This document shows positions 46,093 through 56,272 of a stretch of 64,000 nucleotides of DNA, piece by piece (within the stretch, counting starts at the first letter, position 1; the number at the start of each line of letters is the position of its first letter). Below the pieces are notes generated by a model. It searched no databases and was not told the origin of the DNA. It saw only the letters and a program-made list of their open reading frames with translations. The stretch is taken from assembly GCF_001544075.1 (NCBI RefSeq), contig NZ_BCNT01000006.1:124001-188000 (forward strand), in the 5' to 3' direction. The DNA is from Comamonas terrae (GTDB lineage: Bacteria > Pseudomonadota > Gammaproteobacteria > Burkholderiales > Burkholderiaceae_C). Made by a program: the position numbers and the translations under genes.

Positions 46093-46202
46093 ATGCACCA
46101 TCGAATGCACCACAAGAAGGCATCGATCTCTCCAGACAGACCGCGCCAGGCACGGATGCACCACAAGTGCGCAGTCCTCTGCATTTTTCCGGCCATGCAC
46201 CA
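46093..46202. promoter_or_regulatory. Four TGCACCA half-sites between divergent sigma-54 promoters
   Basis: ATGCACCA occurs at 46093, 46105, 46156 and 46195. The core TGCACCA is the half-site of the NtrC consensus. The array lies between the promoters for the TonB receptor and ureA, where an enhancer-binding protein could serve both. The copies also fall in one reading frame (starting MHHRMHHKK), but no ribosome site precedes it, so I do not call a gene. Confidence 0.6.
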
Positions 46203-46213
46203 AGCCGGCGCAC

Positions 46214-46229
46214 TGGCATGGCAATTGCT
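46214..46229 (+). promoter_or_regulatory. Sigma-54 promoter of the ureA operon
   Basis: TGGCATGGCAATTGCT: GG and GC separated by 10 nt, one mismatch from the consensus. Transcription should start near 46240, giving an 88-nt leader before ureA. Confidence 0.75.
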
Positions 46230-46327
46230 TCGGTCCTGTACCATGCAACTCACACCGCGCGCGCCCGGCTGGCTTCCAGGCTTTCCGAGCCACAGGGCTC
46301 ACGTCTTCCAGCATCGAGTGAAACACC

Positions 46328-46630
<303 letters not shown>

Positions 46631-46659
46631 GGCTTTTCACTCTTCAACCCTTACCCATC

Positions 46660-46675
46660 AAGCGTCAACAGCTAT
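46660..46675. repeat. Family-A repeat, right half only (copy 7)
   Basis: AAGCGTCAACAGCTAT, preceded by TTACCCATC, as in the spacer of the copy at 41.6 kb. The last bases supply the start codon of the next gene (AGCTATG), so the repeat abuts coding sequence. Confidence 0.5.
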
Positions 46676-47273
46676 GAAAAAGATAACAGCCATCGCTCTC
46701 GCCGCCCTGCCTGCCCTGCCCATGGCCGCGCTGGCCCACAGCGGCAGCCAGGCGCACACGCACGGCCTGCTGGACAGCTTCATGCAGGGCCTGGCCCATC
46801 CGTTCACCGGACTCGACCACCTGGCCGCGATGCTGGCCGTGGGTGTGTGGAGCGCATTGACCGTCACGCCGGCCTGGCGCGCGCCGGCGGCCTTTGTGGC
46901 ATTGCTCGTGGCCGGTGCGCTGGCAGGCTTTGCCGGGCTGTGGGTGCCGGGCGTGGAGCCCATGATCGCTGCCTCGGTGCTGGTGCTGGGCCTGCTGGTG
47001 GCCGTGCAAAGGCAGATGCCCTGGGTGCTGGCCGCCGCGCTGGCGGGCGTGTTCGCCTTCTTCCACGGCGCGGCCCACGGCTACGAGCTGGCGGGCGATA
47101 CCGGCCTGACGGCCCTGGGCGCGCTGGCCGGCATGGCGCTGGGCTCGGCGGCCCTGCATGTCGCCGGCATGGCCCTGGGCCACGCCGTGGTGCAGCGCCA
47201 CCGGTGGCTGGCGCGCCTGGGCGGCCTGGGTACCGCCGTGCTGGGCGCCGTCCTGCTGGCCCGCATCGCCTGA
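46674..47273 (+). CDS. ureJ: HupE/UreJ-family nickel permease-like protein
   Basis: A 199-residue inner-membrane protein with a signal-like first helix ending LAHSG and about six hydrophobic helices. The histidine motif [16 protein letters not shown] (about 42-57) and the [11 protein letters not shown] segment are characteristic of HupE/UreJ nickel or cobalt transporters. Its place between ureA and ureB is a known betaproteobacterial order and implies nickel delivery for urease. Confidence 0.9.
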   Translation: MKKITAIALAALPALPMAALAHSGSQAHTHGLLDSFMQGLAHPFTGLDHLAAMLAVGVWSALTVTPAWRAPAAFVALLVAGALAGFAGLWVPGVEPMIAASVLVLGLLVAVQRQMPWVLAAALAGVFAFFHGAAHGYELAGDTGLTALGALAGMALGSAALHVAGMALGHAVVQRHRWLARLGGLGTAVLGAVLLARIA

Positions 47274-47286
47274 GCGGAGGCACGCC

Positions 47287-47591
47287 ATGATCCCCGGTGA
47301 ACTCCTCATCGACGACGGCGAGCATGTCCTCAATCCTGGACGGCGCACCGTCACGCTGGTGGTGCACAACGCCAGCGACCGGCCTATCCAGGTGGGCTCG
47401 CACTACCACTTCGCCGAGACCAATGCCGGCCTGGCCTTTGACCGTGCCGCGGCGCGCGGCATGCGCCTGAACATCGCCTCGGGCATGGCCGTGCGCTTCG
47501 AGCCCGGCCAGCAGCGCACGGTGGAGCTGGTCGACATCGCCGGCGACCGGCAGATCCACGGCTTTCGCGGCCTGGTGATGGGAGCACTCTG

Positions 47592-47592
<1 letters not shown>
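47287..47592 (+). CDS. ureB: Urease beta subunit
   Basis: Structural chain of urease, 101 residues. [19 protein letters not shown], then [18 protein letters not shown] and the end [13 protein letters not shown] are canonical. A GGAGG-type site (GGAGGCACGCC) precedes the ATG. Its stop overlaps the ureC start by one base, so the two are probably translationally coupled. Confidence 0.97.
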
Positions 47593-49310
<1,718 letters not shown>

Positions 49311-49325
49311 AGCGATGATGGAACG

Positions 49326-49799
49326 ATGAAGCTGCATTTCACCCTCGACCCGGCGACCGATCCGCGCGTGCTGGCCTTCCTGCAGGAGCACCTGGACGAC
49401 ATGCACCGCATCTCGCTGCCCGAAAGCGTGCATGCGCTGGACGCCAGCCAGCTGCGCCGGCCCGACATCCGCTTCTGGACCGGCTGGGCGCAGCACGAAG
49501 CCGGGCCGGCCCTGGTGGCCAGCTGCGCGCTCAAGCAGCTCGATGCCGGCCATGTCGAACTCAAGACCATGCGCGTGGGCGCGGCCTACCGCGGTTCCGC
49601 GGCGGCCCAGCAGGTGCTGGAGCACGTGCTGGCCCAGGCCCGCGCCAGCGGCGCCACGCGCATCAGCCTGGAGACCGGCACCGAGGCCTTCTTTACACCG
49701 GCCCGGCGCTTCTACCAGCGCAACGGGTTCGTGCCCTGCGAACCCTTCGGCAGCTACCATCCGGACCCGAACAGCTGCTTCATGACAAGGGCGCTTTGA
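49326..49799 (+). CDS. GNAT-family N-acetyltransferase inside the urease operon
   Basis: A 157-residue acetyltransferase. The acetyl-CoA site is in MRVGAAYRGSAAAQQVLEHVL, followed by ISLETGTEAFFTPARRFYQRNGF and the end SYHPDPNSCFMTRAL, features of the YjcF/small-GNAT group. It starts 15 bp after ureC and ends two bases before ureE, so it is co-transcribed. Target is unknown; a link to urease maturation is not established and could be incidental. Confidence 0.85.
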   Translation: MKLHFTLDPATDPRVLAFLQEHLDDMHRISLPESVHALDASQLRRPDIRFWTGWAQHEAGPALVASCALKQLDAGHVELKTMRVGAAYRGSAAAQQVLEHVLAQARASGATRISLETGTEAFFTPARRFYQRNGFVPCEPFGSYHPDPNSCFMTRAL

Positions 49800-49801
49800 T
49801 C

Positions 49802-50323
49802 ATGCTGCAAGTCTCCAAATGCCTTTCCGGCGGCCAGGGGCTGGCCCCCAGTCTGCTCAGGCGCGCCGCCACCGTGGAGCTCGACTGGGATGTGCGCCAG
49901 AAAAGCCGCTTCGCCGCCACCGACAGCCAGGGCCGCGAACTGGCCGTCTTCCTGCCGCGCGGCCAGGCCGTGCGCGGCGGCGACGTGCTGGTGGCCGAGG
50001 ACGGCTCGCTGGTCCGCGTGCTGGCAGCAAAGCAGAAGGTGCTGCACATCACGGCCTGCGCCGAGCACGGCAGCCCCTTCGACCTGATGCGCGCCGCCTA
50101 CCACCTGGGCAACCGCCATGTGCCCATCGAGTTGCAGCCCGACCACCTGAAGATCGAGCCCGACCATGTGCTGGCCGACATGCTGCGCAGCATGCACATG
50201 ACGGTGGTCGAGGCCGAGCTGCCCTTCGAGCCCGAAGGCGGTGCCTACGGCGGGCATGTGACCAACGACGGACACAGCCACCATCACCACGGCCATGGGC
50301 ATCACCATGAGCACGGCCACTGA
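49802..50323 (+). CDS. ureE: Urease accessory protein UreE (nickel chaperone)
   Basis: Homodimeric nickel carrier that passes Ni(II) to the UreG complex. The 173 residues include the N-terminal domain ([20 protein letters not shown]), the nickel-binding histidine of the second domain in [25 protein letters not shown], and a C-terminal histidine-rich tail ([17 protein letters not shown]) that stores metal. Start set at MLQVSKCLS; an upstream TTG would add two residues. It overlaps ureF by 17 bases. Confidence 0.96.
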   Translation: MLQVSKCLSGGQGLAPSLLRRAATVELDWDVRQKSRFAATDSQGRELAVFLPRGQAVRGGDVLVAEDGSLVRVLAAKQKVLHITACAEHGSPFDLMRAAYHLGNRHVPIELQPDHLKIEPDHVLADMLRSMHMTVVEAELPFEPEGGAYGGHVTNDGHSHHHHGHGHHHEHGH

Positions 50324-51028
50324 AGCCGCGCCGGGCATGGCCTCGGCCACGCTGCTGCAGCTGATGTGGCTGGCCTCGCCGGCGCTGCCCATCGGCGGCT
50401 TTTCGTACTCCGAAGGGCTGGAGGCGGCCGTCCATGCCGCCCATGTCACCACCGAGGCGCAAGCCGCCGGCTGGCTGGTGCAGCAATTGCACCTGACCCA
50501 GGCGCGCGGCGACATGGCGGCCATCGCCCAGGCCATGCCCGCCTGGCAGCGCGGCGACGTACAGCGCGTGCAGCAGCTCAACGGCTGGGTGCTGGCCACG
50601 CGCGAGACCAGCGAGCTGCGCCTGCAGACCGAGCAGATGGGCCGCTCTCTGGCCGACTGGCTGCGCAACCAGCATGCGGCCGATGCCGCCCGCAGCGCGC
50701 AGATTCTTGAACTCGCGGCGCTGTCGGGCCAGCGGCCGAGCTACCCCATCGCCTTTGCGCTGGCCACCGCCTTCACCGGGGCCGTGGCGCAGCAGGCCCT
50801 GCTGGCCTATGCCTTCGGCTGGGCCGAGAACATGGTGCAGGCCGCGATCAAGGCCGTGCCGCTGGGCCAAAGCGCGGGCCAGCGCATCCTGGCCCGCCTG
50901 GCCGACGAAATCCCCGCCGCCGTGGCGCATGCCGAAGTCCTGCCGGACGAAGCACGCCAGGCGTTCTCGCCCATGCTGGCCATTCTCTCGGCCCGGCATG
51001 AACACCAATACTCACGCCTGTTCCGATC

Positions 51029-51032
<4 letters not shown>
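50307..51032 (+). CDS. ureF: Urease accessory protein UreF
   Basis: Bridges UreD and UreG and controls fidelity of nickel insertion. The 241-residue protein begins [20 protein letters not shown], then [37 protein letters not shown] and [20 protein letters not shown]. The ATG at 50307 was preferred; one at 50295 is also in frame, but neither has a clear ribosome site. The start lies inside the His-rich tail of ureE, and its stop overlaps ureG (TCATGACC). Confidence 0.95.
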
Positions 51033-51694
<662 letters not shown>

Positions 51695-51812
51695 GCCATC
51701 CCCCGCCGCAGCTGCGACTGGGCCAGCGAAGACCGCCTGCCTGCAGCCGGCGCCGGGCATCCGCAAAGAGGCAAGCCGTTCGGAAACCCCGGCCGGACAG
51801 AAAAGAGCCTGT

Positions 51813-51828
51813 TGGCATGGGTATTGCT
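51813..51828 (+). promoter_or_regulatory. Sigma-54 promoter of the porin gene
   Basis: TGGCATGGGTATTGCT: GG and GC separated by 10 nt, one mismatch from TGGCACG-N4-TTGC. Transcription should start near 51839. No TGCACCA half-site is seen just upstream, so any enhancer may be further off. Confidence 0.68.
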
Positions 51829-51907
51829 TGGATCTGGATTCCTTCCAGTCCCAGCTCCGGCATTTCACACCGCAATTCCTATATAGCAATCAATCAAGAG
51901 AGGCTCC

Positions 51908-52945
51908 ATGAAAAAATCGTTCATCGCACTCGCCGCGGCCCTGGCCTGCTGCGCTGCCGCACAAGCGCAAAGCACCGTCCAGCTCACCGGCCTGGCCGAC
52001 ATGTACGCCGGCTCCGTCAAGATGGCCGGCCAGGACCGCAAGTCGGTCGTGGGCTCCGGCGGCATGACCACCTCCTGGTGGGGCATCAAGGGCACGGAAG
52101 ACCTGGGCAGCGGCCTGAAGGTCGACTTCAACCTGACCTCCTTCATGCGCATGGACACCGGCGAGCCCGGCCGCTTCCCCGGCGACACCTTCTTTTCGCG
52201 CGATGCCAACATCGGCCTGAACGGCAGCTTCGGCCGCATCGGCCTGGGCCGCGACAAGGCGCCCAACTTCCTGCCCACCGTCCTGACCAACCCCTTTGGC
52301 GATTCGTTCACCATCTCGCCCCTGGTGCTGCATGCCAACACGCCCACCGCAGCCTGGGGCGGCGCCCGCCTGACCACGCCCGCCGACACCGGCTGGAGCA
52401 ACATGCTGGTCTACACCACGCCCAACTTCGGCGGCCTGACCGCCAACGTGTACTACCAGTTCGGCGAGCAGTCGACCCCGGGCAACAAGGGCAAGAAGAA
52501 CGTGGGCGTGAACGCGCTGTACTCCAGCGGCCCGCTGAGCCTGACGGCCTTCTACGAGCGTGACCAGATCACCAACCCCGGCAACGGCACCGTCATGCCC
52601 ACCAAGAGCGACTGGATGGTCGGCGGCAGCTACAACTTCAACGTCGTGAAGCTGTACGCCACCTACGGCCAGGCCAAGGTCAAGGATCTGGACAGCAAGA
52701 GCAAGACCTACTCGCTGGGCCTGGACGTTCCCGTGGCCGGCACGCCCGGCACCGTCAAGGCGGCCGTGGCCCGCACCAAGTACGAAGCGGCCACCGAGGC
52801 CACCCGCACCACCGCAACGCTGGGCTACGACCACTTCCTGTCCAAGCGCACCGATGTGTACACCGCCCTGATGTACGACCGCGTGAGCGATGCCAGCCCC
52901 AAGACAGGCACCAGCCTGATCGCCGGCATCCGCCACCGCTTCTGA
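51908..52945 (+). CDS. Gram-negative general porin (trimeric, porin_4 type)
   Basis: A 345-residue outer-membrane porin. Signal MKKSFIALAAALACCAAAQA is followed by STVQLTGLADMYAG, and the chain ends IRHRF with the C-terminal phenylalanine used for outer-membrane assembly. The constriction-loop region includes FGDSFTISPLV. Its sigma-54 promoter and place after ureG suggest a nitrogen-starvation porin, perhaps for urea or short amides; this is inference. GAGAGGC precedes the ATG. Confidence 0.93.
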   Translation: MKKSFIALAAALACCAAAQAQSTVQLTGLADMYAGSVKMAGQDRKSVVGSGGMTTSWWGIKGTEDLGSGLKVDFNLTSFMRMDTGEPGRFPGDTFFSRDANIGLNGSFGRIGLGRDKAPNFLPTVLTNPFGDSFTISPLVLHANTPTAAWGGARLTTPADTGWSNMLVYTTPNFGGLTANVYYQFGEQSTPGNKGKKNVGVNALYSSGPLSLTAFYERDQITNPGNGTVMPTKSDWMVGGSYNFNVVKLYATYGQAKVKDLDSKSKTYSLGLDVPVAGTPGTVKAAVARTKYEAATEATRTTATLGYDHFLSKRTDVYTALMYDRVSDASPKTGTSLIAGIRHRF

Positions 52946-52979
52946 TGCCCTGGCCGGATCGCCATCCGGCACATAACCC

Positions 52980-53001
52980 AAGCGAGGCCTGGTCCTCGCT
53001 T
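52980..53001 (+). terminator. Hairpin after the porin gene
   Basis: AAGCGAGG, loop CCTGGT, CCTCGCTT, then TCGTTG: a perfect 8-bp stem with a weak T-rich end. A smaller CCGGAT/ATCCGG hairpin precedes it. Confidence 0.6.
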
Positions 53002-53214
53002 TCGTTGAAACACCGCAGGCGGAAACCGTGTCCCTGCCGCTCCTTCGTGCGCTTCAGCCGGTGCTGGGCTCCAGCAGCCCGCACCGGCAATGCCCGGAAA
53101 CGCTTTCGCCCGGCGTGCCAAGGCCTCCAGCCACCGCCCGATCAGCCGATCGGCTCGCACAGCCAAAGGAGTTACATTGAAGCCCTGCATCAAAAGCTGC
53201 GAACGGTACCCACC

Positions 53215-53877
53215 ATGGAAAACTACCCCAAAGACATCTACACGGAGCCCGAGCCGGATGTGAACACCCTGGCCCATCTGGGGCCGCTCACGGGCATGGC
53301 CGGCATCTGGACGGGTACGCGCGGGCTGGATATCAACCCCAAGGCCGACGGACCTGAAAAGCAGGCCTTCATCGAGCACATGGAACTGCAGCCCATCGAT
53401 GCGCAGACCAACGGGCCGCAGCTTTTCTACGGCCTGCGCTACCACACGCGCATCGTCAAGCCCGACGATGTCGAGACCTTTCACGACCAGGTCGGCTACT
53501 GGCTCTGGGAACCCGCCACGGGCAATCTGATCCTCACGCTGTCCATTCCGCGCGGGCAGACCGCCATGGCTATGGGACAGGCCGCGCCTGACGCGACGAG
53601 CTTCCAGCTCAAGGCCGTGCGGGGCTCCCTCACCAACGGCATCTCGTCCAACCCGTTTCTCGAGCATGCCTTCCGCACGGAAAGCTTCACCATCACCGTG
53701 ACCAAGCATGACGACGGAACCTGGTCGTATGAGCAGGAAACCGTGCTGATCACTCCGGACCGCACCGAGCCTTTTCTCCATACGGACCGCAACCGCCTGC
53801 ACAAGATCGGCGAGCCCACGCCCAACCCCACGGCGCAGGCCGCCGCCGCCCGGGCAGCCAAGGCGCTGGCGGCGTAG
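53215..53877 (+). CDS. Heme-binding beta-barrel protein (FABP-like, nitrobindin type)
   Basis: A 220-residue soluble protein. The barrel opens LGPLTGMAGIWTGTRGLDINP with the G-x-W-x-G signature and continues FIEHMELQPIDAQ, LFYGLRYHT, and FHDQVGYWLWEPATGNLI. The last part (SYEQETVLITPDRTEPF..HTDRNRLHKI) includes a histidine that may bind heme as in nitrobindins; heme binding is inferred. An Ala/Pro-rich tail ends the chain. The ATG at 53215 lacks a ribosome site; AAGGAG (53166-53171) sits four bases before an in-frame ATT, a start that would be very rare. Confidence 0.82.
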   Translation: MENYPKDIYTEPEPDVNTLAHLGPLTGMAGIWTGTRGLDINPKADGPEKQAFIEHMELQPIDAQTNGPQLFYGLRYHTRIVKPDDVETFHDQVGYWLWEPATGNLILTLSIPRGQTAMAMGQAAPDATSFQLKAVRGSLTNGISSNPFLEHAFRTESFTITVTKHDDGTWSYEQETVLITPDRTEPFLHTDRNRLHKIGEPTPNPTAQAAAARAAKALAA

Positions 53878-53955
53878 CAAGACCGCATTCAGGGCAGCGC
53901 ACCGGCGGGCCGCCGCGTCGCTTTCGAGGGCCCGAAACTGCGCTACAATCCACCT

Positions 53956-54034
53956 CCCTCGGGTTTGGCGCCAATGGCGGCCACTTCCCCTCCATGGCCG
54001 AGAAGACGGTTTTTCCTTCTCGGCTATTTCTTTT
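53956..54034 (+). ncRNA. Candidate small RNA with orphan promoter and terminator
   Basis: TACAAT at 53944-53949 is a good -10 box, though the -35 is poor. A terminator GCCGAGAAG (53997-54005), loop of ten, CTTCTCGGC (54016-54024) and a T-rich tail follow. No plus-strand gene comes after it. A CCACCTCCC stretch near the expected 5' end could pair with ribosome-binding sites. No family recognised. Confidence 0.4.
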
Positions 54035-54143
54035 GTACCTGCCCTGCCGCAAGCGGCTGCTTGCGGCGCTCTGCGGAGCAGGTCCACCGCAGTACTTGAG
54101 CGCTTCAACCCAGGCGGAAAGCCCGGCGGGCGCTATTTTTTCT

Positions 54144-54478
54144 GCATTGCGCACAAGCTGTGCATAACTTTGGTCGATCGTGCTTGCGCATATCTATTGT
54201 TACGATATGACACAAGCACCGGCAGCTACGCCCCGGCATTGATCCATCGACCGCCCGGGCATCCGGCTTGCCAGGGATTTTCGCGTCTCGGCTAACCGTC
54301 TTCCCTCTCAAAAAGAGCAGAACCGGCTTCCCGCAAGGTGGCTGTGCCCTGCCCTGCCTGCGTCTTTTCCACGCATGCCGCCCGGCCTGCCCAGGCCACG
54401 AAAAAGGCACCGCGCTCTGCGGTGCCCTTCTCCACAATTACAGTGGACAACTCTGTGCATATGTTGTGACAACTTGGT
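54144..54478. other. Intergenic stretch with DnaA-box-like words
   Basis: TGTGCATAA (54159-54167) and TGTGCATAT (54454-54462) are one to two mismatches from TGTGGATAA, and AGTGGACAA lies at 54442-54450. Together with the 58.3-58.6 kb pair they suggest scattered weak DnaA sites, but no origin features are seen. Nothing else is recognised between the candidate sRNA and the minus-strand terminator. Confidence 0.3.
54401..54426 (-). terminator. Intrinsic terminator for the minus-strand small gene
   Basis: Read on the minus strand: GGCACCGC, loop AGAGC, GCGGTGCC, T5. It lies about 150 bp after the stop of the 72-residue protein gene, giving that transcript a long 3' end. Confidence 0.85.
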
Positions 54479-54572
54479 GAATGGCCCCGTCAACCCCTTG
54501 CATTCACTGGCGCCCGGGTTGATTGCCTCTAAATCAGGCAGCCCCAGAATCAAGGGTTAACCCTTGTTCGAT

Positions 54573-54791
54573 TCACAGCTTTCGGCGGATGAGTTCACGG
54601 CCTTGCTCCGTGATGTGCCAGTGCTTGTCAACGTCCTGCGCCACCAGGCCGCGCTCCAGCAGGCGCCTGGACAAATGCTCGCGCGCCGCGGACCAGAGAG
54701 AGACCTCCTCACCCATTTCCAGCTTCTTGAGCGTCTCCAATTCGTCCACCGTGGGTTCATACACAGGTGCGCGGTAATTTGCGATTTGCAT
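54573..54791 (-). CDS. Small winged-helix-like protein of unknown function
   Basis: A 72-residue protein beginning MQIANYRAPVYEPTVDELETL. The C-terminal part, REHLSRRLLERGLVAQDVD then KHWHITEQGRELIRRKL, looks like a winged-helix domain's recognition helix and wing (short basic helix, W, G-x-E-L-I). AGGAGG is nine bases before the ATG. It has its own terminator and diverges from the CidA gene. I do not recognise the family; a regulator of the adjacent lytic-pair genes is possible. Confidence 0.7.
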   Translation of the reverse strand: MQIANYRAPVYEPTVDELETLKKLEMGEEVSLWSAAREHLSRRLLERGLVAQDVDKHWHITEQGRELIRRKL

Positions 54792-55047
54792 GCTGACTCC
54801 TCCTAAGCTTGCAGTGCGAGCTGCGATCGATGCCCGCCGCCCGGCGTACATCTGCCGCCAAGATAGTCCTGCCCACGTCCGGCTGCAAGAGCCGCCGCAG
54901 CGCTTTTGCGCGATATGGGCGATGATGGCCGACTTCGCGCCGCCGTCCTACCTCGTTGTAAGCCGGTTGCCCTGTCCTGTTTGCGCAAGCTTCAGGGAAC
55001 TTTCTCAAGCCTGTTTCCGCATTGCCTGGAGTCTTTTCCCCATTCCC

Positions 55048-55446
55048 ATGCTCTACGCCGTTGCCACCCTGTTCGCCTTCCAGTTGCTGGGCGAGTTCAT
55101 TGCCCGCTTTTCGGGCCTGCCGCTACCGGGGGCCCTGATCGGAACCTTGATGCTGCTGCTGGCCCTGCTGCTGTACAGGCGCCTGCCCAAGGCCCTGGAG
55201 GATACCGCCGGCGTACTGCTGCAGAACATGATGCTGCTGTTCATTCCCGTGATTGCCGGCGTGATGCAGGAATTCGACCATCTCCAGCGCGAATGGCTGC
55301 CGTTTGTGCTGGCCTGCGTGCTGGGTTCGGCCTTCACCTTTGCGGCAACGGCATGGACCTTCCGCTTCTTTCTGCAGCTGCAGCGAACACAGGAAGCCAG
55401 GCGCACGGGCAAGGCCAGCGCCCCGGCCCATGAGGAGGCGGCATGA
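55048..55446 (+). CDS. CidA/LrgA-family holin-like protein
   Basis: A 132-residue inner-membrane protein with four hydrophobic helices: AVATLFAFQLLGEFIARF, LPGALIGTLMLLLALLLY, VLLQNMMLLFIPVIAGVMQ and FVLACVLGSAFTFAATAW. The PLPGALIGTLMLLLALL motif is the family core. A charged tail follows. It pairs with lrgB four bases overlapping. Such pairs are linked to cell lysis, pyruvate uptake or overflow metabolism, and the role here is open. A 256-bp promoter gap lies upstream, with no strong element seen. Confidence 0.88.
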   Translation: MLYAVATLFAFQLLGEFIARFSGLPLPGALIGTLMLLLALLLYRRLPKALEDTAGVLLQNMMLLFIPVIAGVMQEFDHLQREWLPFVLACVLGSAFTFAATAWTFRFFLQLQRTQEARRTGKASAPAHEEAA

Positions 55447-56192
55447 GCACGGCGAGCACGCCATCCGCAGCCACGCACCTGGCTGCCGTCTGGACCGAGC
55501 TGGCCGGCACCCATCTGCCCTGGCTGGTGCTGACCATTGCGGTCTACCTGGCGGCCATGGCCATCTACCGCAAGAGCGGCAACCGCCCGCTGCTCATTCC
55601 CGTGTTCACGGGCGTGGTCGTCGTGGTGGGCATTCTGCTGGCCACGGGCACGCCCTATCCCACCTACCGCAGCGGCGTGAACTTTCTGACGCTGCTGATC
55701 GGCCCGGCCACCGTGGCCCTGGCCATTCCGCTCTATGCCCAGCGCGAGCGCATACGCCAGCTGTGGCTGCCCGTCGGCGCGGCACTGCTGGTCGGTTGCC
55801 TGGTGGCGCTGCTGTCGGCCATAGTCATTGCCTGGGCCTTTGGCGGCAGCGAAGCCACGATGGTTGCCGTGGCGCCCAAGTCGGCCACGATTCCCATTGC
55901 CCTGCCCATGGCCGAGCGCTTTGGCGGCAAGCCCTCGCTGGCGGCCGTGGCCGTGGCGATTGCAGGCATTTCGGGCACCATGATGGCGCCGCTGCTGATC
56001 CGCCTGCTGCGCCTCAAGGATCCGGCGGTGCAGGGCTTTGCGCTGGGCCTCACGGCCCATGCCATCGGCACGGCGCGCGCGCTGCAGATCCATCCGGCCA
56101 TGGGCGCCTTCTCGGCCCTGGCCATGGGCCTCAACGGCGTGGCCACCGCCGTGCTGATGCCGCTGGTGCTGGCCGTCGTGCCCTGGATTTGA
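55443..56192 (+). CDS. lrgB: CidB/LrgB-family membrane protein
   Basis: A 249-residue protein with about seven hydrophobic helices. GPATVALAIPLYAQRERIRQLW, APKSATIPIALPMAERFGG and GLTAHAIGTARALQIHPAMGAFSAL are strong LrgB signatures. Its ATG overlaps the stop of the CidA-like gene (GCATGAGC). The pair probably works as a complex. Confidence 0.92.
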   Translation: MSTASTPSAATHLAAVWTELAGTHLPWLVLTIAVYLAAMAIYRKSGNRPLLIPVFTGVVVVVGILLATGTPYPTYRSGVNFLTLLIGPATVALAIPLYAQRERIRQLWLPVGAALLVGCLVALLSAIVIAWAFGGSEATMVAVAPKSATIPIALPMAERFGGKPSLAAVAVAIAGISGTMMAPLLIRLLRLKDPAVQGFALGLTAHAIGTARALQIHPAMGAFSALAMGLNGVATAVLMPLVLAVVPWI

Positions 56193-56272
56193 GCAGGGCA
56201 GCTTGCCGCAATCAAAACAGGAGCATCCAGCGCCTTCCCCCTCTGCGTTGCAGCCTTATTTAAGCTTGTTTC

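Noticed and set aside
51857..51886. A sigma-70 promoter at TATATA before the porin
   Set aside because: No acceptable -35 box lies 17 bp upstream, whereas a good sigma-54 element is present nearby.
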